Source: Sandaracinus sp. (GTDB lineage Bacteria; Myxococcota_A; Polyangia; Polyangiales; Houyiibacteriaceae). From it: DNA of 64,000 nt. A program made the translations under genes and the position numbers. This document shows positions 1 to 8,257 of this stretch, piece by piece. The notes under the pieces were generated by a model. The model was given only the letters and a program-made list of their open reading frames with translations. It did not search any database and was not told the origin of the DNA. The DNA is taken from positions 1 through 64,000 of the forward strand of contig PABA01000168.1 in the NCBI GenBank assembly GCA_002699025.1, read 5' to 3'. The first letter of the stretch is position 1; each line of letters starts with the position of its first letter.

Positions 1-75
1 CCCCGAGCCCCGCGTCCCCGAGCCCCGCGTCCCCGAGCCCCGCGTCCCCGAGTCCCGCGTCCCCGAGCCCCGCGT
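1..75. repeat. 15-bp tandem repeat at left edge
   Basis: Five back-to-back copies of the 15-mer CCCCGAGCCCCGCGT are present; the fourth differs by one base (GAGT for GAGC). The array may extend beyond the window. It lies downstream of the leftward gene ending at 162. I see no gene in 1-161. Confidence 0.9.
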
Positions 76-161
76 CCCCGGTCCCATGGTCGGGGCGCGG
101 CGAGCCCGCCGGAGTCGCCCGGGCCGTCGCGCCAGTCGGTCGCCCCGGTCGGTCGACCGGC

Positions 162-860
162 TCAGTCGCGCCAGTCGAAGGCGCCGCCGACGCGCAGCAT
201 GGCCTGCGCGAGGAAGGTGCGGTCCGCCTCCGTGTCGATGCCGAAGTGCTGACGCAGGTCGAGGCTCGCGCCGACGAGGAAGCGCCCGAAGTGCACGCTC
301 CCCTCGACCCCGAAGAGCCAGCCGAGCGCGGCGTGGTCGAGCTCGTCCGCGGCCAGGCGCCGCTCGTTCTCGTCGATCCCCATCGGCCCGCGCCCGGTGC
401 CCGCGTCCGCCCAGCCGCCGCTCAGGCCGAGCGTGCCCGTGAGGAAGACCTGGCGTGCGGCGCTCGACATGCACGGCAGGAGCGCTCGCATCGAGTAGCC
501 GAGGTCGGCGATGCCGAAGCGGAAGCCGTAGCCCTGCCGGCCGAAGCCCCGCCCGGCCGTGTAGGCCCCGCGCAGGAGCAGCCCGTGGCGCACGTAGCGG
601 TCCCGCCCGAAGATCAGCCGCGCCTGGAGGTCGGTCACCGGGCCCGGCGCCCGGTCGTAGCCGTGGTCGTCCAGCGGCGTCCCCGAGGTGCTCTGGCCCA
701 GGACGCCGAGGCCGAGCGAGAGCTCGAGGCCGGTCAGCGTGCTCGGCTCGTCCGGCTCGATGCCCAGGGCGAGGGTGTCGGCCCGGGCGACGGAGCCGCC
801 GAGCGCTCCGGAGCCCAGGACCACGGCGGCCAGCGCGGCCACGGCGAGTGCTCGATCCAT
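162..860 (-). CDS. Secreted, possibly outer-membrane beta-barrel protein
   Basis: A 232-residue protein of unknown function. The start at 860 is chosen because a GGAGGAG-type ribosome site sits just upstream and because it opens a clear signal peptide: basic MDR, a hydrophobic run, and a probable cleavage site after Ala-Arg-Ala near residue 27. The mature part has short alternating hydrophobic/polar strands with many Gly, Tyr and Arg (for example GYGFRFGIADLGYS and FLVGASLDLRQHF), as in small outer-membrane barrels. That is an inference from composition; no family motif was recognised. A longer start at 959 adds 33 residues with no signal character. The gene diverges from the membrane-protein gene at 1040. 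Confidence 0.75.
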   Translation of the reverse strand: MDRALAVAALAAVVLGSGALGGSVARADTLALGIEPDEPSTLTGLELSLGLGVLGQSTSGTPLDDHGYDRAPGPVTDLQARLIFGRDRYVRHGLLLRGAYTAGRGFGRQGYGFRFGIADLGYSMRALLPCMSSAARQVFLTGTLGLSGGWADAGTGRGPMGIDENERRLAADELDHAALGWLFGVEGSVHFGRFLVGASLDLRQHFGIDTEADRTFLAQAMLRVGGAFDWRD

Positions 861-1039
861 CTTCGTCTCTCCTCCTCCTCGAGAGCGCCCACCGAGCTTC
901 GGTGGCCCCTCGGGGCGGTGGGACGCTTCACGGCCGTGGAAGTTTTCCGCGCGGGCCATCCGACCCCCTCGGATGCGCGCGGAATGTGAGAGGTCCCACG
1001 CTTTTCGGACCCGCTCGCGCGGTGTAGCGTGCGCGGACG

Positions 1040-1669
1040 ATGAGCGACGACGACCTGCGCATCGGCGACCCGGCGCCGCCCCTCGTGCCGGGTCCCTCGC
1101 TCGAGGCCGAGGAGCGCGCCATGCGCGGCGGCCGCGGCGGGCTCGTGGCCATCCTCGGCGGCATCGTGCTCCTCATCGGCGGCGGGCTCGCCTTCTTCGT
1201 GCTGCAGAGCGGCGACGCGAACGAGGCCTACGAGACGCTCGGGCGCAACGTGAACGGGCTGAAGGCGCGGCACTTCGACGCCTTCTGGACCTGCGCCTTC
1301 CAGGGCGAGAAGGACCTCCGCAACAACGAGGAGCTCGCCGTCGAGATCCACTCGCGCTCCGAGCGGGGGCACGCGGCCTACGCGCGCATGGTGCGGGAGC
1401 GCTGCCTCGATCGGCTCGAGCAGCTCGAGCCGCGGCTGCGCGACCTCATCCCGCCGGACGACATGGTCTCGGGTGTGAACGAGCTCATCGCCGCCACCGA
1501 GCTGCTCCGCGGCGCCTGGTCCGACTACCTCGCCTATCTCGAGGGGCTCGAGGGCGCCTACGATCGCGAGCTGGCGAGCGAGCGCGTCGCGCCGATCGCG
1601 CGCGGCTGGTACGAGTACCGGCGCGCCCACGGCGCCCTGAACCAGGCCATTCGCGAGAAGCTCGAGTAG
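1040..1669 (+). CDS. Single-pass membrane protein, unknown function
   Basis: A 209-residue protein: acidic N-terminal tail, one transmembrane helix at about residues 34-56 (Gly/Leu/Ile rich, ending in FFVLQSG), then a charged, mostly helical extracytoplasmic domain. That domain has two cysteines (in FWTCAF and ERCLDR) that could form a disulfide. No family was recognised. There is no Shine-Dalgarno sequence. Instead TAGCGT lies at 1025-1030, nine bases before the ATG, which fits the leaderless pattern seen at other genes here. It is followed by a 221-bp gap of CGCGTTCG-rich low-complexity DNA before the LysR gene. Confidence 0.7.
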   Translation: MSDDDLRIGDPAPPLVPGPSLEAEERAMRGGRGGLVAILGGIVLLIGGGLAFFVLQSGDANEAYETLGRNVNGLKARHFDAFWTCAFQGEKDLRNNEELAVEIHSRSERGHAAYARMVRERCLDRLEQLEPRLRDLIPPDDMVSGVNELIAATELLRGAWSDYLAYLEGLEGAYDRELASERVAPIARGWYEYRRAHGALNQAIREKLE

Positions 1670-1890
1670 GGCCTCCGCGCCGCGCGTTCGACCCCGCGCG
1701 TTCGCCTCCGCTCCGTCGACGCCGCGCGTTCGCCTCCGCCCGTCCGTCCGACCTGGCCGGCACCGCGCTCGGCTCCGCCCCTCTCTCTGGCGCACGTCTC
1801 CCGCGCGTCCGCACCGCTCGCCGTCGTGCCTTCCGCGACGGCCCCCGCCCGTCGTTGCGCTCCGCTCCACGACCGCGCCACGCTGCGCCC

Positions 1891-2784
1891 ATGGAGCGCA
1901 CCCGCCGCCTCGTCGACTTCTGGAGCGTCCTGCCGGCCTTCCGGGCCGTCGCCGAGACCGAGCACCTCCCCACCGCCGGCAAGGCGCTCCACCTCACCCC
2001 CTCGGCCCTCTCCCGGGCCGTGCGCCAGCTCGAGGATCAGCTCGGTCACTCCCTCTTCGACCGCCGCGGCCGCGCCCTGGTCCTCAACGACGACGCCCGC
2101 CGCTTCCTCCGCGCCGTCCGCGTCGCCATGCGCACGGTCCACGAGGCCCTCCTCGCCCTCGAGGACGAGCGCTTCCGCGGCCCGGTCCACGTCTCCGCGC
2201 CCGGCCCCTTCGTGCCCCTCGTCGTGCTCCCGGCTTTCGCCCGCCTGGCCGACGCGCACCCGGACCTCGTCCCCCACCTCCACGCCCTGGACGCCTCCGC
2301 CGCCATCGGCGCCCTCCAGCGCGGCGAGCTCGACGTCGCCCTCCTCGAGGACGCCCCGGACGCGCCGGACCTCGCCGTCCGCGCCCTCACCCGCCTCCCC
2401 CACGCCGTCTTCGCCGCGCCCGCGCACCCCCTCGCGGGCGACCCGGCCCTCCCCACGGACGCCGCCTTCGTGGCGCCGCCGCGCGTCCGGGGCCGCGAGG
2501 TCGACGGCTACCCGAGCCACCTCCCGCGCTCGGTCCGGCTCCGCGTGGACCGCATGCAGGCCGCCATCGACGCCGTCCGCACCGGTCGCTACGTCGCCTA
2601 CCTCCCGACCCGGGTCGGCGCCGCCCACGGCTTCGTCGCCCACCCGCTCGACGCCGAGGCGGCCACCACCCTCCACGTCGTCCACCGGGCCTCGCTCCAC
2701 CTGCCCGGCCGCACCGAGGCCCTCGTCGACGCGCTCTTCGCCGTCGAGCAGGCCGCCCGGCGCGGCGACTCCGCCGCACCCTGA
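1891..2784 (+). CDS. LysR-family transcriptional regulator
   Basis: A 297-residue protein, the usual length for LysR regulators. The N-terminal winged helix-turn-helix is clear at about residues 12-68, with the family pattern A-GKALHLTPSALSRAVRQLEDQLG followed by LFDR. After a linker helix comes the effector-binding half (from about residue 95, VHVSAPGPF onward), which is Pro/Ala rich and has no recognisable ligand signature. The start is the first Met in frame that precedes the HTH. No neighbour is divergently transcribed close by, so the usual LysR target cannot be read from context. An effector-binding role is family knowledge; the regulon is unknown. Confidence 0.9.
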   Translation: MERTRRLVDFWSVLPAFRAVAETEHLPTAGKALHLTPSALSRAVRQLEDQLGHSLFDRRGRALVLNDDARRFLRAVRVAMRTVHEALLALEDERFRGPVHVSAPGPFVPLVVLPAFARLADAHPDLVPHLHALDASAAIGALQRGELDVALLEDAPDAPDLAVRALTRLPHAVFAAPAHPLAGDPALPTDAAFVAPPRVRGREVDGYPSHLPRSVRLRVDRMQAAIDAVRTGRYVAYLPTRVGAAHGFVAHPLDAEAATTLHVVHRASLHLPGRTEALVDALFAVEQAARRGDSAAP

Positions 2785-2910
2785 GGCGCTCGACCCCCCG
2801 CCCGCACCCGCGCCCACGTCACGGGCCCGCTGGTCGGCCAAAGATGGCGAGCGCAGCGAGCGGAAGACGCGAGCGGTCCGGCCGCGACGTCGGCGAAGTC
2901 AGGCCACTGC

Positions 2911-3038
2911 GGAGGGGAGCGCTCCCACCTCTGCCCCGTGGCCGGCCCCACGGAGCCGCTTTCGTGTTCCCACGAAGAACCGACCCGTGTGACGCGAGCG
3001 GAGCGAGCGCCGAGGGCCCCAGGGGCCCGCTGGGAAGC
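2911..3038 (+). repeat. Dispersed ~130-bp intergenic element, copy A
   Basis: The 424-bp gap after the LysR gene holds no convincing gene but contains an element that recurs at 19543-19668. Conserved blocks are GGGGAGCGCTCCCA (with the dyad GGGAGCGCTCCC), a block with CGAAGAACCGAC and TGTGACGCG, and a hairpin GGGCCCC-A-GGGGCCC. Here the hairpin loop is one base; in the other copy it is two. Both copies lie on the + strand downstream of a + strand gene. Function is unknown. Confidence 0.75.
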
Positions 3039-3208
3039 AAAATGGCCCGGCTTTGACCCAGCTTGGGGACAGGTCTGCCCCCGGGGTGCCCGATCGGCAA
3101 CAAACGCTGGCGCGCCCGGGCCGGGGTGCTAATCCGGTTCGATTGCGCTGCGCGCGCGGAGCGCCCGGTTCCCGGGGGCTCTGGCCGCGGCCCGGAAGAG
3201 AGACGCGC

Positions 3209-5635
3209 ATGGCATCGGATCGCATGGCCACCCCGGCCCGGGGCATCGAGCCTCCTCCCGAGGCGACGAAGACCGAGACCGAGCAGGACGCCGAGCTGAC
3301 GCAGATCGTCGGCGAAGAGGAGAAGGTCCTCGGCCGCGTCGCGCGCACCATCTCGCAGCGCCGCGTGCAGCGCACGGGCACGCTCATCGACTACGACGCC
3401 GAGCTCGTCGCCCTCCGCGATCAGATCCGCGCCGCCCGCACGGAGGACATCCCGCCGCTCATCGAGGAGATGGCCCGGCTCCAGGGCGTGGCCGCGCGCC
3501 GCGCCAAGGTCACGGCCGGCGTCGTCGACCCGATGGCCCCCTACTTCGGTCGCCTCGTCCTCGAGGAGGACAGCCGCAAGCGCGAGGTCCTGATCGGCCG
3601 CAGCACCTTCCTCGACAGCAAGACCGGCGTGCGCATCGTCGACTGGCGCGACGCGCCCGTGAGCCGGATCTACTACCGCTACGAGGAGGGCGACGACTAC
3701 GAGGAGCTCTTCGGCACGCGCGAGGTCGAGGGCGAGGTGCTCGTCCGCCGCTCCCTCTCGATCGGCTCCGGCCGCCTCAAGCGCATCGGCGCGCCGCAGG
3801 GCACCTTCGTCCGCAAGGCCGACGGCAGCTGGCGCCGCGCGGGCTCGAGCGCCGTGCGACTCAGCGGCGGCCAGGGCGCGGCCATGCGCCCCGAGAAGCA
3901 CCACGCCCCCGGCCAGCTCGGCACGGGCGACCTCGAGGGCCGCGAGGACACGAGCCTCTCGGAGATCACGGCGCTCATCGACCCGCGCCAGTTCGAGCTG
4001 ATCACCAAGCCCACCTCGGGCCTGGTCGTGATCCAGGGCGGCGCCGGCAGCGGCAAGACCACCATCGGCCTCCACCGCCTCGCCTACCTCGCCTTCCAGG
4101 ATCGGCGCCGCTTCCGCCCGGACAAGATGCTCGTCGTCGTCTTCAACGACGCGCTCGTCCGCTACATCTCGCGCGTGCTCCCGGCCCTCGGCGTCGAGGG
4201 CGTGCCCGTGCTCACCTACGAGAGCTGGGCCGCGAAGCTCCGCGCCAAGCACGTGAAGCACCTGCCGAAGGGCTACACGGACGACACGCCCTCGGTCGTG
4301 ACGCGCATGAAGAAGCACCCGGTGATGCTGCGGCTCATCGAGGGCTGGGCCGATCGCATCGCCGGCGAGGTCGAGGCGCGCATCGTCGCCGTCGGCAAGA
4401 AGCAGGAGGGCGGCGCCAAGGCCCTCCGCGAGTGGCGGGCGACCAAGAGCGAGGCGCCCGAGCAGCGCATCGAGGCGCTCCGCGCGTGGCTGAAGGATCC
4501 CGAGAAGGGCGCGAAGGCGCTCGCCGTCGACGCGCGGCATGCCATCGATCGGGCGCTCGACGAGGCGCAGGAGCGCTGCCGCGACGTGGTGGGCGCCTGG
4601 GCCGAGCTGCTCACGGATCGGGACCGGCTCGGGGAGGCCTTCGCGAAGCACGCGCCGGACGCGATGGCGAAGGTGGAGCTCGACACGGCGCACGCCTGGT
4701 GCGCGCGGAAGGTGCCCGAGGCCACGGCCTGGCGGGACGAGCGCTTCGAGGAGATCCGCGACGGGGAGAAGGCGCCGAAGGCGAAGACCGTCGGCATCGA
4801 CGGGCTCGACGAGGACGTGCTGCCGACCCTCGACCGCGAGGACGACGCGATCCTCCTGCGCCTCCATCAGCGGCTCCGCGGCCCGCTCCGCCAGGGCAAG
4901 CGCGGCCGGCTGGCCTACGAGCACGTCTTCGTCGACGAGACGCAGGACCTCTCGCCGCTCGAGCTCGCCGTCGTGCTCGACACGATCAGCGATCGGAAGA
5001 GCGTCACGCTCGCCGGCGACGTGGCCCAGAAGCTCTACCTCGACAACGGCTTCAGCGACTGGCGCGACGTGCTCCACGAGCTCGAGCTCGACCACGTGGA
5101 GATCGAGCCGCTCCGCCTGAGCTACCGCTCGACGCACGAGATCCTCGACTTCGCGAACTTCGTGCTCGGGCCGCTCCAGCGCGACGAGGGCGGCAAGGCC
5201 GTGCGCCACGGCGCGCCGGTGGAGCTCTTCCGCTTCTCCACGAGTGGCGAGGGCGTGGCCTTCCTGAGCGAGGCGCTGCGCGAGCTCGTGCGCATGGAGC
5301 CGCTCTCGAGCGTGGCCGTGATCGCGCGCTACCCGGAGCAGGCGGACCTCTGGTTCAAGGGGTTGAAGCAGGGCGAGGTGCCGAACATGCGGCGCATCGC
5401 CGAGCAGGACTTCCCCTTCCGGCCGGGCATCGACGTGACCGACGTCAAGCAGGTGAAGGGCCTCGAGTTCGACTACGTGATCATCGTCGAGGCGAACACG
5501 GCGACCTTCCCGGAGGACGAGGAGGCGCGGCACCTCATGCACATCGCGGCGACGCGCGCGGCGCACCAGCTCTGGGTCCTGACGACCGGGACGCCTTCGC
5601 TGATGATGCCCGACGAGCTGCGCCAGCAGGCGTGA
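3209..5635 (+). CDS. HelD-like / UvrD-family superfamily 1 helicase
   Basis: An 808-residue SF1 ATPase. An acidic, coiled-coil-like N-terminal segment (about 15-110) precedes the motor, as in HelD/helicase IV-like proteins that act on RNA polymerase or DNA. Walker A is GGAGSGKT at 277-284. Walker B is VFVDETQ at about 573-580. Later motifs include LAGDVAQK, the arginine-bearing YRSTHEIL, VKGLEFDYVIIVEA, and a C-terminal HIAATRAAHQLWVLT typical of UvrD/HelD motif VI. The start at 3209 follows a GGAAGAGAG ribosome site; Met at 3224 is an alternative. Its TGA overlaps the GTG of the next gene (GTGA), so the two are probably co-translated. Assignment to the HelD branch rather than a repair helicase is inferred from the N-terminal extension. 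Confidence 0.88.
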   Translation: MASDRMATPARGIEPPPEATKTETEQDAELTQIVGEEEKVLGRVARTISQRRVQRTGTLIDYDAELVALRDQIRAARTEDIPPLIEEMARLQGVAARRAKVTAGVVDPMAPYFGRLVLEEDSRKREVLIGRSTFLDSKTGVRIVDWRDAPVSRIYYRYEEGDDYEELFGTREVEGEVLVRRSLSIGSGRLKRIGAPQGTFVRKADGSWRRAGSSAVRLSGGQGAAMRPEKHHAPGQLGTGDLEGREDTSLSEITALIDPRQFELITKPTSGLVVIQGGAGSGKTTIGLHRLAYLAFQDRRRFRPDKMLVVVFNDALVRYISRVLPALGVEGVPVLTYESWAAKLRAKHVKHLPKGYTDDTPSVVTRMKKHPVMLRLIEGWADRIAGEVEARIVAVGKKQEGGAKALREWRATKSEAPEQRIEALRAWLKDPEKGAKALAVDARHAIDRALDEAQERCRDVVGAWAELLTDRDRLGEAFAKHAPDAMAKVELDTAHAWCARKVPEATAWRDERFEEIRDGEKAPKAKTVGIDGLDEDVLPTLDREDDAILLRLHQRLRGPLRQGKRGRLAYEHVFVDETQDLSPLELAVVLDTISDRKSVTLAGDVAQKLYLDNGFSDWRDVLHELELDHVEIEPLRLSYRSTHEILDFANFVLGPLQRDEGGKAVRHGAPVELFRFSTSGEGVAFLSEALRELVRMEPLSSVAVIARYPEQADLWFKGLKQGEVPNMRRIAEQDFPFRPGIDVTDVKQVKGLEFDYVIIVEANTATFPEDEEARHLMHIAATRAAHQLWVLTTGTPSLMMPDELRQQA

Positions 5636-7362
5636 GCCGGGACGACGAGCTGGTCCGCGCGGCGCTCGGCGCGGTGAAGCGGGCCGGGGCCGGCGAGGGC
5701 GAGCCGGACACGCTGGGGGCGCGGCGGCGCGTGCTCTTCCCCGACTTCGAGGAGGCGTGGATCCTCGCGGAGAAGGGCGGGCTGATCGCCGTCGACAAGC
5801 CGGCGGGCGTGCCGAGCCAGGCGGCGGATCCGAGCTGGCCCGACGACGTGGTGACGCGGCTGGGGCGCTTCCTCGAGGCGCGGGGCGAGGACGGCTACCT
5901 CGGCGTGCACCAGCGGCTCGACCGGGACACCTCGGGGGTGCTCGTCTTCGCGCGGGACAAGGCGAAGAACCCGGCGCTCGCGGACCAGTTCGAGGGGCGC
6001 CGGGTCGACAAGCGCTACCTCGCCTGCGTGCGCGGCTGGAAGGGCGGGGCCAAGACGCTGCGACACCGGCTCGCGAAGGTGAAGGGGCGCGTCCAGCCGG
6101 TGGGGAAGGGCGATCGGCGCGGCAAGCGGGCCGTGACGCACGTGGAGGTGGCGGCGCGGCGCGGCGATCGGGCGCTCCTGGCGCTCCGCATCGAGACCGG
6201 GCGGACGCATCAGATCCGCGCGCAGCTCGCCGCCGTGGGCTGCCCGGTGGCGGGGGACGCGATCTACGAGGGCCCGGCGGCGCCGCGGCTGATGCTGCAC
6301 GCGGCTGCGCTCGGGCTCGAGGGCGGGCCGCGCTTCGAGGCGCCGACGCCGCGTGCCTTCGACGCCTGGCTCGCGGGGCAGGACGCGGTGTCGCTCGAGG
6401 ACGCGGGGGCCCTGGACGACGCGCTCGCGCGGGCCATGCAGGGGCGCTGGGGGCTGGGGCGCGCCGCGGAGGCGCCGGCGCCGACGACCGCGTTTCGGCT
6501 CCTGAACGGGGAGGGCGAGGGTGTGCCCGGCCTGGCCGTGGACGTGTACGGCGAGCACCTCGTCGCGCACCTCTACGGCGCCGAGGCGCTCCGCGCGGAG
6601 GACGGGATCCTCGACGCGCTCGCCGGGCTCGGCTTCGCCGGCGTCTACGTGAAGCGGCGGCCGCGGCAGGCCAACGAGATCGTCGACCCGACGCGGTGCG
6701 AGATCGCGCCCGCGGGCCCCGTGCGGGGGCGGGCGGCGCCGGAGGAATTCGAAGTGCGCGAGAACGGGCTCCGCTTCCCCGTGCGGCTCGGGGACGGGCT
6801 GAGCACCGGCGTCTTCCTCGATCAGCGGGACGCGCGGGCGCGGGTGCGGGCCGAGGCCGGGGGACGGCGCGTGCTCAACCTCTTCGCGTACACGGGCCCT
6901 TTCAGCGTGGCGGCGGCGGCCGGCGGGGCGCGCGAGGTGGCGACCGTCGACGTCTCGGCGCCGGCGCTCCAGCGGGCGCGGGAGGCCTTCGCGGCGAACG
7001 GCCTCGAGGGTCAGCGGGTCGTGCGCGAGGACTGCTTCGCGTACCTGAAGAAGCTCGGGCGGCGCGGGGAGCGCTTCGACCTCGTCATCGCCGATCCGCC
7101 GACCTACGCGACGACGAAGAAGACGCGCTGGAAGAGCGGCAAGCAGTGGGTGGGGCTCGCGGCGAGCTGCTTCGCCGTGGCCGCGCCGGGGGCCATCGTG
7201 CTTCTGAGCAGCAACGACGGGCGCATGAGCATGGGCCGCTTCCGCCGCTTCGTGCACGAGGGCGCGCGGGAGGCGGGCGTGAAGCTCCGGCAGGTGAAAG
7301 AGCTCCCCGAGCCGAGCGACTTCCCCGGGTCGGCCCCCAAACGCCTCTGGATCCGCCTATGA
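5632..7362 (+). CDS. Fused RluA-type pseudouridine synthase and RlmI-type methyltransferase
   Basis: A 576-residue two-domain enzyme. Residues about 30-235 are a RluA/RluD-family pseudouridine synthase: VDKPAGVPSQ, the catalytic motif HQRLDRDTSGV with Asp97, and ETGRTHQIRAQLAAVGCPVAGD. Residues about 285-576 resemble the RlmI/COG1092 23S rRNA cytosine-5 methyltransferases: FRLLNGEGEGVPGLAVDVYG, SAM-binding NLFAYTGPFSVAAAAGG (from about 416) and DPPTY at 488-492. The two together suggest one polypeptide making two rRNA modifications; the actual targets are inference. The GTG start overlaps the stop of the helicase gene, which supports translational coupling. No frameshift separates the domains, so the fusion appears genuine. 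Confidence 0.88.
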   Translation: MSRDDELVRAALGAVKRAGAGEGEPDTLGARRRVLFPDFEEAWILAEKGGLIAVDKPAGVPSQAADPSWPDDVVTRLGRFLEARGEDGYLGVHQRLDRDTSGVLVFARDKAKNPALADQFEGRRVDKRYLACVRGWKGGAKTLRHRLAKVKGRVQPVGKGDRRGKRAVTHVEVAARRGDRALLALRIETGRTHQIRAQLAAVGCPVAGDAIYEGPAAPRLMLHAAALGLEGGPRFEAPTPRAFDAWLAGQDAVSLEDAGALDDALARAMQGRWGLGRAAEAPAPTTAFRLLNGEGEGVPGLAVDVYGEHLVAHLYGAEALRAEDGILDALAGLGFAGVYVKRRPRQANEIVDPTRCEIAPAGPVRGRAAPEEFEVRENGLRFPVRLGDGLSTGVFLDQRDARARVRAEAGGRRVLNLFAYTGPFSVAAAAGGAREVATVDVSAPALQRAREAFAANGLEGQRVVREDCFAYLKKLGRRGERFDLVIADPPTYATTKKTRWKSGKQWVGLAASCFAVAAPGAIVLLSSNDGRMSMGRFRRFVHEGAREAGVKLRQVKELPEPSDFPGSAPKRLWIRL

Positions 7363-7403
7363 GACCCGGCTGAGAACCCGTGCCCGTGCCCCTGCCCGTG
7401 CCC

Positions 7404-7578
7404 CTGCCCGCAGGTCCCCGAAGCCCACGGGCAGACCAGACGCCCCAACGACCCCCTGCCCCTGCCCGCAGGTCCCCGAAGCCCACGGGCAGACCAGACG
7501 CCCCAACGACCCGCGTCCGTGCCCCTGCCCGCAGGTCCCCGAAGCCCACGGGCAGACCAGACGCCCCAACGACCCCCT
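7404..7578 (+). repeat. Three ~51-bp direct repeats
   Basis: The gap 7363-7690 contains three near-identical copies of a block that begins CTGCCCGCAGGTCCCCGAAG and ends CCCCAACGACCC. They start at 7404, 7462 and 7525. Spacers of 7 and 12 bp are made of CCCTGCCC or CCGTGCCC words. No gene is seen in the gap. With only three copies and short GC-rich spacers this is not a CRISPR array. Confidence 0.9.
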
Positions 7579-7653
7579 GCCCGCACCCCACCGGCGGTCG
7601 CGTCTCCGCCGCGTCTCCGCCGCCGCTCCGCCGCCCCCCTCGCGCGAAAACCC

Positions 7654-7682
7654 TGGAACGCGTTTCCCGGCGCCCCTATCGT
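7654..7682 (+). promoter_or_regulatory. Candidate leaderless promoter
   Basis: TGGAAC (7654-7659), a 17-bp spacer, then TATCGT (7677-7682), eight bases before the ATG at 7691. No Shine-Dalgarno sequence lies between. The same arrangement, TGGAAT-N17-TATGGT-N8-ATG, precedes the aminotransferase gene at 47470. Confidence 0.5.
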
Positions 7683-7690
7683 CGTGCGCC

Positions 7691-8227
7691 ATGCGTGAAG
7701 TCGTCCCCATCCGGGAGCGGAAGCTCGACTACCTCTTCGTCGGCTTCTTCCTGCTCAACCTGCTCTTCATCACGCCCATCGTCGACATGGAGCAGCTCAT
7801 GATCGACGACCCGAACGACTTCGACTACCCGGTCTGGCCGCCGAAGCCCTTCGTCGATCTCATCCACTGGTACGGCAGCAACTTCGACCCGCCGCTCATG
7901 GCCCGTCCGGCCTGGTGGCGCGCGACCATCTGGATCGACCAGCTCTTCTTCTTCCCCTTCTACGCGGCCGGCATCTGGTCGTTCATCAAGGGCAAGGACG
8001 GCATCCGCAACTGGTGCTTCATCTGGGCCAGCGTGATGATGACCAACGTCACCATCATCCTCTTCGAGGAGACCGTCGGCCCCCACGCCACCGACAGCCT
8101 CGCCCTCGTCTACCTCCTGAACCTCCCCTGGTTCAGCATCCCCATCGTCCTCATGTGGCGCATGTGGAGCACCACCACCCCCTTCACCCGCGAAGCGACC
8201 GAAGGCGGCGCGAGCGACGGCGCGTAG
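7691..8227 (+). CDS. EXPERA-domain membrane protein resembling TMEM97/sigma-2 receptor
   Basis: A 178-residue polytopic protein with four hydrophobic segments (about 14-31, 80-98, 109-125, 138-156). Its layout follows eukaryotic EXPERA proteins such as TMEM97: helix 1 ending TPIVDMEQ, then WYGSNFDPPLMARPAWW, then WIDQLFFFPFY, a KGKDGIRN loop, and two more helices with LFEETVG. From memory of human TMEM97, Asp29, Asp56 and Glu73 line its ligand pocket. The matching positions here are Asp32, Asp66 and Asp83, so the acidic residues are kept. Family members bind or isomerise sterols or act in sterol trafficking; the role in this organism is unknown. It converges with the lipoprotein gene ending at 8258. 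Confidence 0.75.
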   Translation: MREVVPIRERKLDYLFVGFFLLNLLFITPIVDMEQLMIDDPNDFDYPVWPPKPFVDLIHWYGSNFDPPLMARPAWWRATIWIDQLFFFPFYAAGIWSFIKGKDGIRNWCFIWASVMMTNVTIILFEETVGPHATDSLALVYLLNLPWFSIPIVLMWRMWSTTTPFTREATEGGASDGA

Positions 8228-8257
8228 TCGGCGACGACGCGCTCTGCTCCTCGCTGG

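Noticed and set aside
162-989. A plus-strand frame at 246-989 opposite the secreted-protein gene
   Set aside because: No ribosome site or protein-like pattern; the minus-strand frame has a signal peptide and ribosome site.
7404-7578. Possible CRISPR array
   Set aside because: Three repeats of about 51 bp with 7-12-bp low-complexity spacers; no cas genes nearby.
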